From assembly GCA_019636335.1 (NCBI GenBank), contig JAHBXR010000006.1:124001-188000 (forward strand): 64,000 nucleotides of DNA. The letters are read 5' to 3'. Below the pieces are notes generated by a model. That model was not told the origin of the DNA. It ran no database searches and was given only the letters and a program-made list of their open reading frames with translations. Below, piece by piece: positions 21,589-30,563 of the stretch. Within the stretch, counting starts at the first letter, position 1, and each line of letters opens with the position of its first letter. The translations under genes and the position numbers were made by a program. The stretch comes from Pirellulales bacterium. GTDB taxonomy: Bacteria; Planctomycetota; Planctomycetia; Pirellulales; JAEUIK01.

Positions 21589-21812
21589 GGCTGAGTACCT
21601 CCAGGGCCATCCGCCGGCGTTCCACCTTCCGGCGATAGCGGCGAAGTGGGCGCGCCCGAATCCGATGGCGCGCCGAGATCAACGGCAGGGGGAGCGTTCT
21701 CCTCGGTCGCACCGGGAGGCGGCTCCGACGGTTTGCCGCCGCAACCAGGTACGGCGAGCAGGCAGGAAACTAACAAAAGCGAATTGTAGGCGAACCATCG
21801 CAGGCGAGCCAT
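21585..21812 (-). CDS. Small Pro/Gly-rich lipoprotein
   Basis: 75 residues (ATG 21810-21812). The N-terminus is a lipoprotein signal peptide, SLLLVSCLLAVPGC, with the lipid Cys at 24; the rest is low-complexity Pro/Gly/Ser/Ala with acidic residues. It begins 26 bp after the octaheme cytochrome stop and its own stop overlaps the next start by ATGA. No domain is recognisable; it may be a membrane tether or accessory part of the respiratory complex. Real gene status rests on the signal peptide and tight packing. Confidence 0.65.
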   Translation of the reverse strand: MARLRWFAYNSLLLVSCLLAVPGCGGKPSEPPPGATEENAPPAVDLGAPSDSGAPTSPLSPEGGTPADGPGGTQP

Positions 21813-21838
21813 CGGGTCATCCTCCGGGCCGTGCAGGG

Positions 21839-24800
21839 TTACTCGCCACCGCCAGCACCCGCCGCCTGTTCGGGGGGAACCGTGGGGGCCTGAATCAACG
21901 GCTTGATCGACGTCTTGCCGGCCAAGAACGAATCGAAGTTCAACAACAGATCCACCACCCCTTCGATCTGATCGAGGCTGGTCCCCGGGAACAACGCCTG
22001 ATCGGCAGGCTTGTCCTCCGGGAAGTTCACCGGCATGCCGGTGTAAGGCAACAACCGCTTCGGGTTCGCTAGCCAGTTGCGAATGAAGTCGGGCCGCAGC
22101 CGCGAGTGGACCTGATTCAAATTGGGCGCCAGCGCCTTCGGGCTGCCCGCGACCTCGAAGTCGCCCACGTTGTGACACTTGATGCAATAGTTGCCGTTCG
22201 TGACGATCTTGAGCGCGTCGTCCAGCCGGCCCGGATGCTCCGTCTCCTCGATCGCCAGGTGGCTTTCTTGCGTGCGCGGATCGAACTGGTACGGGAACGA
22301 GGCCCCATCCACCGCGGCAAAGTAGTCCACCAGCTTCTGCGCGTCGTCGGGCGACATGTTGAACTTCGGCATCCGCAACACGACCGCCGGACGAATTGGA
22401 TACGGGTTCTGCAAGAACTCGTACAGCCAGTTCGACTGCACCTTGCGGCCTTCTCCCACCAGCGGCGGCGGCAGCCAGCCCCAGGCTTCCGAATCCTTCA
22501 CGTTCGGGTTGACCTGTTTTTCTTCTTCCAACACCTGCGGGAAGATCAACCGCGCGAAGTCGCCACCAACCGGGGGACGCTTCGCCGTAATCTGGTCCGC
22601 GCCGATCTGGAGATCGGCCCCACCCACCGACCAGACATGACCGTTGATCGGCACATCCTTCCACAGTGTGAAGTAGTAGACGGGGTTGCCGTCGTCGTCT
22701 TCGCCTTCGATCGGATTGCCTTCGGCGTCCATCACCGGCATGCCCGATACCGTGGCACTGCCGAGCCCGCGCCGATCGACCTTCTCCGAAGCCGCAAGCT
22801 GCGACGGTGGGAAGTGGGGCTTGAGGAACCCGTAGTCGTCAAACGGCAGCGGCGCCTCGAACGTGTGGGGATTGAAGTCGAACTTCCAGGTCTCCATCTC
22901 CATCGTGTGGCAGCCGCCGCAGTTGAACTTCTCGAGGACCTGTCGTCCCTCGACGATCGCCTTTTGCCGCGGATTCGGATTGTAGACGTACTGCTTCGCC
23001 GGCGGTTCGGCCACCAGGCCCAGCACGAACGTCACCACCGCCTCGATCTCCTCCTGATTGAAGGGGAACTTCGGCATGCGGAGGCGATCGTTGTAGGGCT
23101 TGTTCTCCGTCTTGCGGAAGTCGAAGCTGCGCGGTGCGCGAAGCTTCTGCCAGGCAAAGCCCGAGCGATGCTGCGACAACAAGGCATGCATGAAGAAGCC
23201 GATGTCCTCGGCCGACGCATCGGCCGCGGGATCGTCGGCCGCCGCGGCACCATGATCGCCCTGCCCTGCCGCCGCGTGCGGGTCGGCCCCATGGCCACCA
23301 CCGTGACCGGGCGCGGTGCCATGACCGTGCAGGTAAGCGGCAATCTGCTCGAACGCCAGTCGCGACGGATCCTTGCGTCCCCAGTCGGCCAGCCCGGTGC
23401 CGATCGGCTTGGCGTCCTCGAAGCCGGGAATGTCGTGGCAACCAAAGCAGCCATACTTGCCGATCGAGCGGCGACCGACATAGGCCAGCTTCTTCTCGAG
23501 CGTCATCTGGCCTTCGCCCACGAGGACGATTTCATCCCCCTTCAGGCTGTCGGCGAGACTCTCGGGAATGCCGTTTTCGAGATAGCGTTCGGCCTGAGCC
23601 GAGGTGAACGTGCCGGAGAGATACTGGTAGGCCAATTCGTCGAGCGGCGCGGCCAGGCTTTCGACATTCGGCACGTCGACGGTCGCCTCCCACGGCTCCG
23701 AGCTGGCCAGCAGGTAACTGGTGATATCGGCCGCCGGATCGGTGACGACTGTCTGGCCGTCCACTTCGCTTGCGATCGGCTCGAGGAACAGGTTCGGCAT
23801 CACGGTGCGCGTGTGATAGCGATTCGGCTCGCGCACCCAGCTATAGAGCCACTTCTGACCGTCGGGCGTGTTGAGCTTGCCCGCCAGACGCGACAGGTCC
23901 GGACCCTGGGTGGCCTCGCCCGCGGGGAACTCGTACTGCTGATGGCAGGCGAGGCAGCCCCGTTGCTCGAAGAGGCGCTTGCCGCGTTCGGGGGAGGGAT
24001 CTTCCGTCACACCCTCGGGACGAGGCAGGTACTCGAACGGTTGGCTGGCTTGCATCAGGTAGTGCGAGATCGAATAGATTTCGACCGGTTCGTAGAGCTT
24101 GGCCGTGGCGAGCCCCGGCGACTCGACCATCACCGGCTTGTCGGTCGGCCGACCATCGGGATCCAGCTCGAAGACGAGGTTCCCTTCGGCGTCGACCTCC
24201 TGCAACGGCTCGAGGTGATCCCACAGGCCGAAGAACTTGGGCATCCGCGTCGAAGGACGGAAGTTCTTCGGATCGCGGACCCAGTCGTAGACCCACTTCA
24301 TGTCCACCTTCGACGCGAGATGTCGCAGGCTGGGGCCGACACGACGCTGCTTGCCGGGAAGCTCATCGTCCGAGCCGAGCATGTTGGCCAGCTTGGCGGC
24401 TTCGCGCGTCAGCGGCTTGAGATCCTCGGCCGGCGTTTCAGCTTCTTCGGTCGCCTCCGGTTCTGCACCCTGCTTGGCCTTCTCTTGAGCCTGGATGCGC
24501 AGCTTGAGCGACTCGGCCAACAGCTTGCGTGAACGCTCCGACTCGGGATGCTCGACCACCTGGTGGGCAAGCTGCTGTTCTTTCGCGCTCAACGACTGCG
24601 TGGCGAGCAACTGCTCGGCAGCCGCAAAGTAATTCGGTTCGGTGCGCAGATCCGGGCCGATTCGCTTTCGCGGACCGTCCCAGCCCAGGATCTCGTGGCA
24701 GCCGAAGCAGCCATAGGTGCGAACCAGGTCGTAGCCCTGGGTCACCTTTGGCGCGGGGGGCTCGGGGAAACGCTCGCTCGGCTCGAGATCGGTCACCTCG

Positions 24801-26320
24801 TGATGGCACTTCAAGCAGGTACTCTCGATGAACCGCTCCGGGTACATCGGGAAGATCCAGTGATGGTTGTCGAACCAACCGTGTTCGTTGCGCCACGCTT
24901 CCATCTGGCGCGGCGTATTCGGCGTGTGCGAGGCCCACTGGAAGTCCGTGGCGCTCCCCTGCCCTTCATGGCAAATCGTGCAGCCGAGATCGCCCAGTTT
25001 GTGCGGGCTGAGCGAACCGATAAAGAGATCCAAGCGGGGATGCGAGGCAAACGGCTGGCTGACCCCGCGACGCACGACGAGCGGAATCGACTCGCCCCAC
25101 GTGACCCGGCCGAGCAGATACTCTTCCACCATCCCACGGCTGAGAATCGTCACGTCGCGCACACGGACAATCACATCCCCCGGGAAGAGGCCCGCCATCG
25201 CGGCGAGGCTCTGCGGACGCACGACACCCACGGTGACTTCACCGCGCTCGAGCGACGTCTCGGCCAAATCGAGGCCATAAACATCTTCGAGCGTGGGGGG
25301 GGCGGGTTCATCCTCGGCATTGCGGCCGACGGGGGCCGGCTTCTCTTCCGGGGTCGCCAGCGAAATCGAGATTTCCTCGGCGGCGACGTACGCCGGATCT
25401 GCCGGCGAGCCCGGCATCGTACGCTCGATTCCCTGGTGGCACGTCGTGCAACGATCGAAACGCGCCACGTCGCGGAAATTGTTGTTGATCGTCAGCTTGG
25501 GCAGCCAGATCTGGTCGATCTTCAGCGGGCGGCCGAAACCGTCGATGATCGGCATCGACAACAGTTGGTCGGCCCAATTCCAGCGCACGTCCTCGAGCGA
25601 CTCGTCGAGCCGCTTCACGGCGCCGTCATGATCGGCCAAGGCCTTCGTCGCATCGGTGATCGGCGTGTTGATGCGCGCCACAATCTCGTCGAGTTGCTTG
25701 CGGAAGGTGTTCGCCTGCTGGTAATCGACCGTGAGTTGATCGACGCGATTCTTTGCCTTGTTGACCACTTCCTGCATGCGGTCGAGTTCGGGCTGCGGCG
25801 CCTCGTGCCCCACGGCGGCCTCATACTGGCTGCGCACCACGTCGAGCTCGGCACGCTGGAACTTCATCTCGCGCGAGGCGTTCTCCTCGCGGACGCGGGC
25901 CTTGGCCAGCACGTCGTCGAGCTCAGAAATGAGCGTCGCACGTGTAGCGGGGGTGGGAGCGGCCTCGAGCGCGGCGTAGGCATCGGCGATCGACGCGCTG
26001 TTCGCGCCTGGCTGGTTCTCATTCGTCACGCCGACGAACTCGTCGATGTCGCTCTTCGCGGGAACCGATGCCTGAGCCGCAGCGAGCGACTCTTCGAGCT
26101 CAAGACGTTTGGCGCCCCATTCGTGCGTCTTTTCGGCCGTGAGGCGCACGTTGTTGGTCCAGGCCTCAACGTCGCGGAAGCGGCGTTGATAGCCCTTCCA
26201 TTCGCGCGTATGGTCGGCCGCTAGCATCCAGATCGTGCCGGCGAGCATCAAGAATCCGGTCACACCGAAGGCAGTGTGCAACAGCTTTTGATCGCGCCAA
26301 GTTTGTTCGTTCGCTGGCAT
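21839..26320 (-). CDS. Giant octaheme cytochrome c with membrane anchor, coiled coil and PDZ domain
   Basis: 1493 residues. One N-terminal membrane helix (about 15-35) is followed by a long helical, coiled-coil-like region (40-245). Eight CxxCH motifs start at C291, C447, C502, C538, C789, C958, C1134 and C1379. A PDZ-like domain (about 345-425: VVRPQSLAAMAGLFPGDVI) sits between hemes 1 and 2. Repeated RMPKF and TRMPKFF-type segments after heme domains probably supply Met ligands. A His/Gly-rich linker spans 998-1023. The gene follows the two cytochrome b genes, in the place where cytochrome c1 or f would be expected. It probably accepts electrons from the Rieske protein and passes them outward; the PDZ role is unknown. 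Confidence 0.9.
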   Translation of the reverse strand: MPANEQTWRDQKLLHTAFGVTGFLMLAGTIWMLAADHTREWKGYQRRFRDVEAWTNNVRLTAEKTHEWGAKRLELEESLAAAQASVPAKSDIDEFVGVTNENQPGANSASIADAYAALEAAPTPATRATLISELDDVLAKARVREENASREMKFQRAELDVVRSQYEAAVGHEAPQPELDRMQEVVNKAKNRVDQLTVDYQQANTFRKQLDEIVARINTPITDATKALADHDGAVKRLDESLEDVRWNWADQLLSMPIIDGFGRPLKIDQIWLPKLTINNNFRDVARFDRCTTCHQGIERTMPGSPADPAYVAAEEISISLATPEEKPAPVGRNAEDEPAPPTLEDVYGLDLAETSLERGEVTVGVVRPQSLAAMAGLFPGDVIVRVRDVTILSRGMVEEYLLGRVTWGESIPLVVRRGVSQPFASHPRLDLFIGSLSPHKLGDLGCTICHEGQGSATDFQWASHTPNTPRQMEAWRNEHGWFDNHHWIFPMYPERFIESTCLKCHHEVTDLEPSERFPEPPAPKVTQGYDLVRTYGCFGCHEILGWDGPRKRIGPDLRTEPNYFAAAEQLLATQSLSAKEQQLAHQVVEHPESERSRKLLAESLKLRIQAQEKAKQGAEPEATEEAETPAEDLKPLTREAAKLANMLGSDDELPGKQRRVGPSLRHLASKVDMKWVYDWVRDPKNFRPSTRMPKFFGLWDHLEPLQEVDAEGNLVFELDPDGRPTDKPVMVESPGLATAKLYEPVEIYSISHYLMQASQPFEYLPRPEGVTEDPSPERGKRLFEQRGCLACHQQYEFPAGEATQGPDLSRLAGKLNTPDGQKWLYSWVREPNRYHTRTVMPNLFLEPIASEVDGQTVVTDPAADITSYLLASSEPWEATVDVPNVESLAAPLDELAYQYLSGTFTSAQAERYLENGIPESLADSLKGDEIVLVGEGQMTLEKKLAYVGRRSIGKYGCFGCHDIPGFEDAKPIGTGLADWGRKDPSRLAFEQIAAYLHGHGTAPGHGGGHGADPHAAAGQGDHGAAAADDPAADASAEDIGFFMHALLSQHRSGFAWQKLRAPRSFDFRKTENKPYNDRLRMPKFPFNQEEIEAVVTFVLGLVAEPPAKQYVYNPNPRQKAIVEGRQVLEKFNCGGCHTMEMETWKFDFNPHTFEAPLPFDDYGFLKPHFPPSQLAASEKVDRRGLGSATVSGMPVMDAEGNPIEGEDDDGNPVYYFTLWKDVPINGHVWSVGGADLQIGADQITAKRPPVGGDFARLIFPQVLEEEKQVNPNVKDSEAWGWLPPPLVGEGRKVQSNWLYEFLQNPYPIRPAVVLRMPKFNMSPDDAQKLVDYFAAVDGASFPYQFDPRTQESHLAIEETEHPGRLDDALKIVTNGNYCIKCHNVGDFEVAGSPKALAPNLNQVHSRLRPDFIRNWLANPKRLLPYTGMPVNFPEDKPADQALFPGTSLDQIEGVVDLLLNFDSFLAGKTSIKPLIQAPTVPPEQAAGAGGGE

Positions 26321-26395
26321 GTTTTGCTAATCAGACGAGAAGGAGCAGGCAACCGCGGTTCGCGGCAGGGACGACACGTTCTCGCACGCTCTCGT

Positions 26396-27718
26396 TCAGA
26401 AGTTCAGGAACCACTCGGGAATGTAGACGATGTATTTCAGGTTGAACGTCCAGCGGAGCAACATCTTCAAGGGCAACGCCGCCATGAACAGCAGCAGGTT
26501 GGCCAGAATCATGTAGCGGATGAAACCCATGCGGACGAAAAACTTGCGGAAGACCGTGGCCGCCATGACCGGCGGCAACAGCAGGAAGTAGAGCGCCAGA
26601 ATGAGGATGCCCGGCGACTCGCGATAGACGATGAACAGCGCCTGGGTCAGAAAGCTCGCCCCCTCGGGGGCCTTCGGCAGGCCCCGATTGAGCGAAATCA
26701 CCCAGAAGAACTCCGACAGGTTGATGTTGTTGAGCGCCAACACCTTGTGCGGATCCCAGTACTCGAACGGGCCGAAGAAGTTCCAGTTCGGTCCGCGGAG
26801 GAACGTCCCCAGTATGATCAGCGTGATCCACAGTTCCAGAAAGCCGATCTGGAACATGATGTAGCTGAACTTGCGTTCCTTGATCGTGTAATAGCCGTTG
26901 CCGGCCTTGTTGAAGTCGATGAACGGAATCGCCATCAGGCCGAAGAGCACGAGGCTCGGCAACACCACGCCCGCCATCCAGGGGTCGTAGTAGACGAGCA
27001 TTTCCTGCAAGCCGAGGAAGTACCAGGGGGCCTTCGACGGGTTCGGCGTTTTCACCGAGCTGGCAGGCTCCTCGAGCGGCGCCTGCAGGGCGATGGCCCA
27101 GACGATCAAAAACGCCGTCAGGGCGATCATGCAGATCATCTCGGTGTAGACGAGATCGGGCCATACCAACACCTTCTCGTTGTCGAGCTTCTCGAGCGGC
27201 TCGAGCCCCTGCTCGTGCCGGCGATCGTTCTCCACGGCCTTGGCCGTCGCCAGCCAGGTGAAGAAGCCCAGCAGGAACACCAGGCCCACGATCGGCACGT
27301 TGTCGGGCTTGGTCACGATCGAGGCGAAGTTGGCGTTCGCCATCGACAGCCCCATCAGCAGCAGGGCCAGATTGAAACCCGTCCATGCCACGACCGGCTT
27401 GACGAAGAATTCGCGCCCCAGATAGAGCACGACGAGCACGATCGTCGTGCCGAGCGTGTAAGTCACGGCGCCACTGGCCGCGTCGATGGCATGGCGCACC
27501 GCCTCGGGCAAACCGGGCAGCCGGCCGCTGAAGGCCAGCGGGGCCAGCACCAGAAAGGCGGTCGACACGACCAGCCAGACGATCGCCTGACGAATCTTAT
27601 CCAAGCGCAGCCAGAGATACATCGCCGCCAGCGCGTTCATCACGCTGAGCGACAAGTAGTAGAAGCCGAGGAACCCCTTGATGTCGTTGACAAAGACAGC
27701 GGGGTCTGGTCCGTGCAT
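26396..27718 (-). CDS. Cytochrome b C-terminal (subunit-IV-like) membrane protein
   Basis: 440 residues from the ATG at 27716-27718 (an ATG 12 codons upstream is possible). About ten to eleven membrane helices. The central part resembles the C-terminal half of cytochrome b / b6f subunit IV: NPSKAPWYFLGLQEMLVYYDPW, with APWY (230-233) at the place of the Qo-site PEWY motif. About 190 N-terminal residues and 150 C-terminal residues with additional helices exceed the 160-residue plant subunit IV. It is encoded between the b6-like protein and the octaheme cytochrome, so it is the second half of a split cytochrome b. Confidence 0.85.
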   Translation of the reverse strand: MHGPDPAVFVNDIKGFLGFYYLSLSVMNALAAMYLWLRLDKIRQAIVWLVVSTAFLVLAPLAFSGRLPGLPEAVRHAIDAASGAVTYTLGTTIVLVVLYLGREFFVKPVVAWTGFNLALLLMGLSMANANFASIVTKPDNVPIVGLVFLLGFFTWLATAKAVENDRRHEQGLEPLEKLDNEKVLVWPDLVYTEMICMIALTAFLIVWAIALQAPLEEPASSVKTPNPSKAPWYFLGLQEMLVYYDPWMAGVVLPSLVLFGLMAIPFIDFNKAGNGYYTIKERKFSYIMFQIGFLELWITLIILGTFLRGPNWNFFGPFEYWDPHKVLALNNINLSEFFWVISLNRGLPKAPEGASFLTQALFIVYRESPGILILALYFLLLPPVMAATVFRKFFVRMGFIRYMILANLLLFMAALPLKMLLRWTFNLKYIVYIPEWFLNF

Positions 27719-27911
27719 GATATTCTTGCTCGACGCTTGCCGGCCACGAGTCACGCGACCGCTGCGCTCTGGCTGGCTAACTCAATGGATTCCCAACGGC
27801 ATCCGGCGAGCCGCACCGTAAACCTTTCCGCTTCCCGTCGCCGCTACACGCCGACTCGCGGTCGCCATCTGGCGACCCGCAGCCCGGGCGGACGGCGCCG
27901 GTGCGGCAAGC

Positions 27912-28685
27912 CTACAGCGGGCCGCTGATACCCCCGTCTTTTCGCACCCGCCAGAAGTGGATCGCCAGCAACAGCGCCACGGCCAGCGGAATGCCGATGC
28001 AGTGCAACACATAAAAGCGATTCAGCGTCTCTTCGCCCACGAAGCGCGCACCCAGCAGCATGAAGCGCGCGTCCGAGGCATCGCTGATCATGTCGATTCC
28101 CTTGACGTTCAAGATGCCCTGCAGCGGACCCTCGTAGCCCAGCACCGGTGTGGCACGAGCCATGTTCGATCCCACCGTGATGGCCCAGATGGCCAACTGA
28201 TCCCACGGCAGCAGGTAGCCCGTGAACGATAAGAGCAGAGTAAGCAAGAGCAGGATCACCCCCACGACCCAGTTGAATTCGCGCGGAGGTTTATAGCTTC
28301 CCGTGAGAAACACACGGTACATGTGCAACCAGACGGTAATCACCATCGCGTGGGCGCCCCAGCGATGGATCTCGCGCAAGATGCCCAGCGACGTCACGTC
28401 GCGCAGCGCGAGAATGTCGTTGTAGGCCCATTCGAGCGTGGGCCGGTAGTAGAACATGAGCAGCACGCCGGTGACCGTCTCGACCAGAAACAGGAAGAAG
28501 GTCACGCCCCCCATGCACCAGGTGTAGCTGAGGGCGATGCCTTGCTTCTTGATCGAAACGGGATGCAGATGCAGGAAGAAATTCGTCAGCATCACGACGA
28601 TGCGGTTACGACGGTCTTGCGGCATCGGGTGCCGAAAGATGCTCTTCCAAACCTGACTATTGCGGATCGTCTCGCCGAGGGACAT
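27912..28685 (-). CDS. Cytochrome b6-like protein
   Basis: 257 residues, four membrane helices. Two bis-His heme pairs are visible with the b6 spacing: H107/H121 ([18 protein letters not shown]) and H228/H243 (YVLHCIG, LLAIHFW), 14 and 15 residues apart. [30 protein letters not shown] and the C-terminal GGISGPL match b6 rather than full-length cytochrome b. Cys57 in TWCMGGVT aligns with the Cys that holds the extra covalent heme (c-i/c-n) in cytochrome b6. It is the quinol-oxidising membrane core together with the next gene. The start ATG lies at 28683-28685. Confidence 0.94.
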   Translation of the reverse strand: MSLGETIRNSQVWKSIFRHPMPQDRRNRIVVMLTNFFLHLHPVSIKKQGIALSYTWCMGGVTFFLFLVETVTGVLLMFYYRPTLEWAYNDILALRDVTSLGILREIHRWGAHAMVITVWLHMYRVFLTGSYKPPREFNWVVGVILLLLTLLLSFTGYLLPWDQLAIWAITVGSNMARATPVLGYEGPLQGILNVKGIDMISDASDARFMLLGARFVGEETLNRFYVLHCIGIPLAVALLLAIHFWRVRKDGGISGPL

Positions 28686-28861
28686 GAGCGGTTGTCGAGT
28701 CTTTCAACAAAAAGGGCCTGGGAGGTTCACTACCTGGGTACAACGACCGCGGAAACCGGCGACAGCGGGACTACCGCTCGATCTCGCTTCAACATCCCTG
28801 CAAAGGCGGGCTCTCACACTCACAACTCAAAGGTCATCCACACCCCACCTGCTCGACTGGA

Positions 28862-29950
28862 TCAAACCATCACGAAGCAGTTGGGATCTTTCCACTGACC
28901 CATTTCTTCCTGGAAAATCCGGCTCTTGTCGATTTCCAACTGGCCATCGTCTGCCAGCCGAATGGCATAACGCTCGAGGGGACGCGGAGCGGGACCCTCG
29001 AAGTTGATGCCATCCTTATAAAAACCGCTGCCGTGGCAGGGGCATTTGAATTTCTGTTCACCCTCGAGCCAGTTCGGCGTGCAACCCAGGTGCGTGCAAA
29101 CCGTGCGCAGGGCGAAGATCTGCTGCTGACCCTGCCACTCGGTGTTCACGACCCAGACCCCGAATTGCGCCTTGAACTTGTCGGCCACCTGGCCGGGTGG
29201 GAAGTCATTAGGAAAGCCAACCTTGAAACGGCTCGGCGGCTCGGTCAACACATTGGGGAACGCAAAACGCGCCGCCCCCAACCCCCACAGGCCACTGGTG
29301 GCGGCCAACGAGGTAAAGCCCGCTCCCAGGAACGAGCCCAGAATCAAACCGAGAATGCCGCGACGATCGGCATCCGCGGCCGCAGCGCCCTTGCCCGGGG
29401 GCTTGCCCACCGCGGCGGGCTTCGCCGGCATGGGGGGCGCCACGAGCGGCGCCTTGGCGGGCTTCTCCTTGGCGACCACTCCCTTTTCAGCAGCCTCGGC
29501 CTTCGAAACCGGGCCGGCTTTGTTCGGGTTTCGCGCGGCGGCCAGAATGCTGGCCGTGTCCTTCGCGCCAGCGGCCTTGGCAGGAGCCACCTTCTTTTCC
29601 GCCGGCTCCTTCTTCGCCGGAGCAGCCTTGGCGGCCGCGGCGGGGACCTCTTTCTTCGGCGCGGGAGCAGCCGGCTTGGCCGCGCCGGCCGAACCGCCGG
29701 AACGCGCCGCCGCCAGAATGTCTTTCACACTGGGACGAGCACCACCCGCGGCCGGCTGGGGGGCCGCCGGCTTCGGCGCCGGCTCGCTGGCCGCTTCTTC
29801 AGCAGGCACGGCAGCCGTCGCCTCTTCGACCGGAGCGGACGATTCCTCTGCGGGGGGCGGGCTCGCGGGGGGCTCCGATGCTGCGCCACCATCCGCGCGT
29901 CGTGCGGCGGCCAGAATATCCGCCACCGACATCTTTTTCTTGTCTGCCAT
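28862..29950 (-). CDS. Rieske iron-sulfur protein with long Ala/Pro/Lys-rich N-terminal arm
   Basis: 362 residues from the ATG at 29948-29950, preceded by GAAGG eight bases upstream. Residues 1-195 are low complexity, probably disordered, and contain three copies of an ILAAAR motif (8-17, 74-83, 131-140). A membrane helix follows (about 198-217), then the Rieske domain with box 1 CTHLGC (C285, H287, C290) and box 2 CPCHGSGF (C303, C305, H306), the full 2Fe-2S ligand set plus disulfide. It is the first gene of the minus-strand respiratory locus. Typical Rieske proteins are 150-200 residues, so the arm doubles the length. Confidence 0.93.
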   Translation of the reverse strand: MADKKKMSVADILAAARRADGGAASEPPASPPPAEESSAPVEEATAAVPAEEAASEPAPKPAAPQPAAGGARPSVKDILAAARSGGSAGAAKPAAPAPKKEVPAAAAKAAPAKKEPAEKKVAPAKAAGAKDTASILAAARNPNKAGPVSKAEAAEKGVVAKEKPAKAPLVAPPMPAKPAAVGKPPGKGAAAADADRRGILGLILGSFLGAGFTSLAATSGLWGLGAARFAFPNVLTEPPSRFKVGFPNDFPPGQVADKFKAQFGVWVVNTEWQGQQQIFALRTVCTHLGCTPNWLEGEQKFKCPCHGSGFYKDGINFEGPAPRPLERYAIRLADDGQLEIDKSRIFQEEMGQWKDPNCFVMV

Positions 29951-30563
29951 GCGGCTGACCTTCACTCCACAGCGAGACAATTACCAGTACATTTCACCGC
30001 CGGGCATGAATTCCCCCGCAGTGCCGTACCGAAGGCGAACATCCCTGGCCGACCACTCCCTCGGCAGCAAGCCAATATGCCACAACAAGTTGCGCTGTTT
30101 GATAGCACTTACGGCGCGACACTGTGACAAATTTCACAAACTCGCCTTATCCTTTTTATCCGAACCAGTCGAGAAGTCAACCACACTTTGGGCGATCGAT
30201 GCCCCTCCTCTTTGCAACGCCTGACCACGCGACTCCGCCGACACGTCTCGCTGCTGCGCTCAGTAAATTCGTGTCGCGCGTTGGGCGAGATTTGCGCTGC
30301 GACTGCTCCTCCCAAGACTCGGATGCGAACGCCTTGCCGCGACCACTCGTCAGGCATTCAGCGACCGGTCGACTTCTTCGAAGACGACTGTTGTACTTTG
30401 TTGGTGCCGCCTGCGTAAGCTGGTAGCCTGACCAACGGAAGCGAAACCTGATCGCGCTGCGACCAGGTTCGAATCGCACCCGCCTCGTGCGGCGTGACTT
30501 GTCGCCCGCCTGCTGTACTTACCTGCCTTCTTGCGCTCACGCGTTCTATCGGAGTTCTCGTCG
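29951..30563. other. Divergent intergenic region between the respiratory locus and the plus-strand fusion gene
   Basis: 613 bases with no convincing gene. It holds the CRP/FNR-like palindrome at 30123-30138 and a GGAG ribosome-binding site at 30553-30556 ahead of the ATG at 30564. A T-loop-like decamer at 30466-30475 does not fold into a tRNA. Promoters for both directions must lie here but no strong -35/-10 pair was found by eye. Confidence 0.6.
30123..30138. promoter_or_regulatory. CRP/FNR-family-like operator palindrome (TGTGA-N6-TCACA)
   Basis: The sequence TGTGACAAATTTCACA matches both half-sites of the CRP-type consensus exactly, with the standard 6-base spacer. It lies about 180 bases upstream of the Rieske start and about 430 bases from the plus-strand gene, so control of the respiratory locus is more likely. 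CRP/FNR regulators often control respiration, but half-site preference in this organism is unknown and a chance match cannot be excluded. Confidence 0.45.

Noticed and set aside
21585..22664. 359-residue frame ahead of the small lipoprotein
   Set aside because: Its N-terminal part is the wrong frame of the octaheme cytochrome; only the 75-residue lipoprotein has a signal peptide.
26398..26420. IPEWF near the C-terminus of the subunit-IV-like protein as the Qo PEWY motif
   Set aside because: It lies at the extreme C-terminus (residues 433-437), outside the quinol-site core; APWY at 230-233 is in the right context.
30099..30130. Sigma-70-like promoter on the minus strand with TTGTCA and TATCAA
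   Set aside because: The spacer is 20 bases, too long for a confident call.
30402..30495. Possible tRNA with a GGTTCGAATC T-loop decamer at 30466-30475
   Set aside because: The T-stem pairs only at one position and no anticodon arm or acceptor stem of the right spacing forms.
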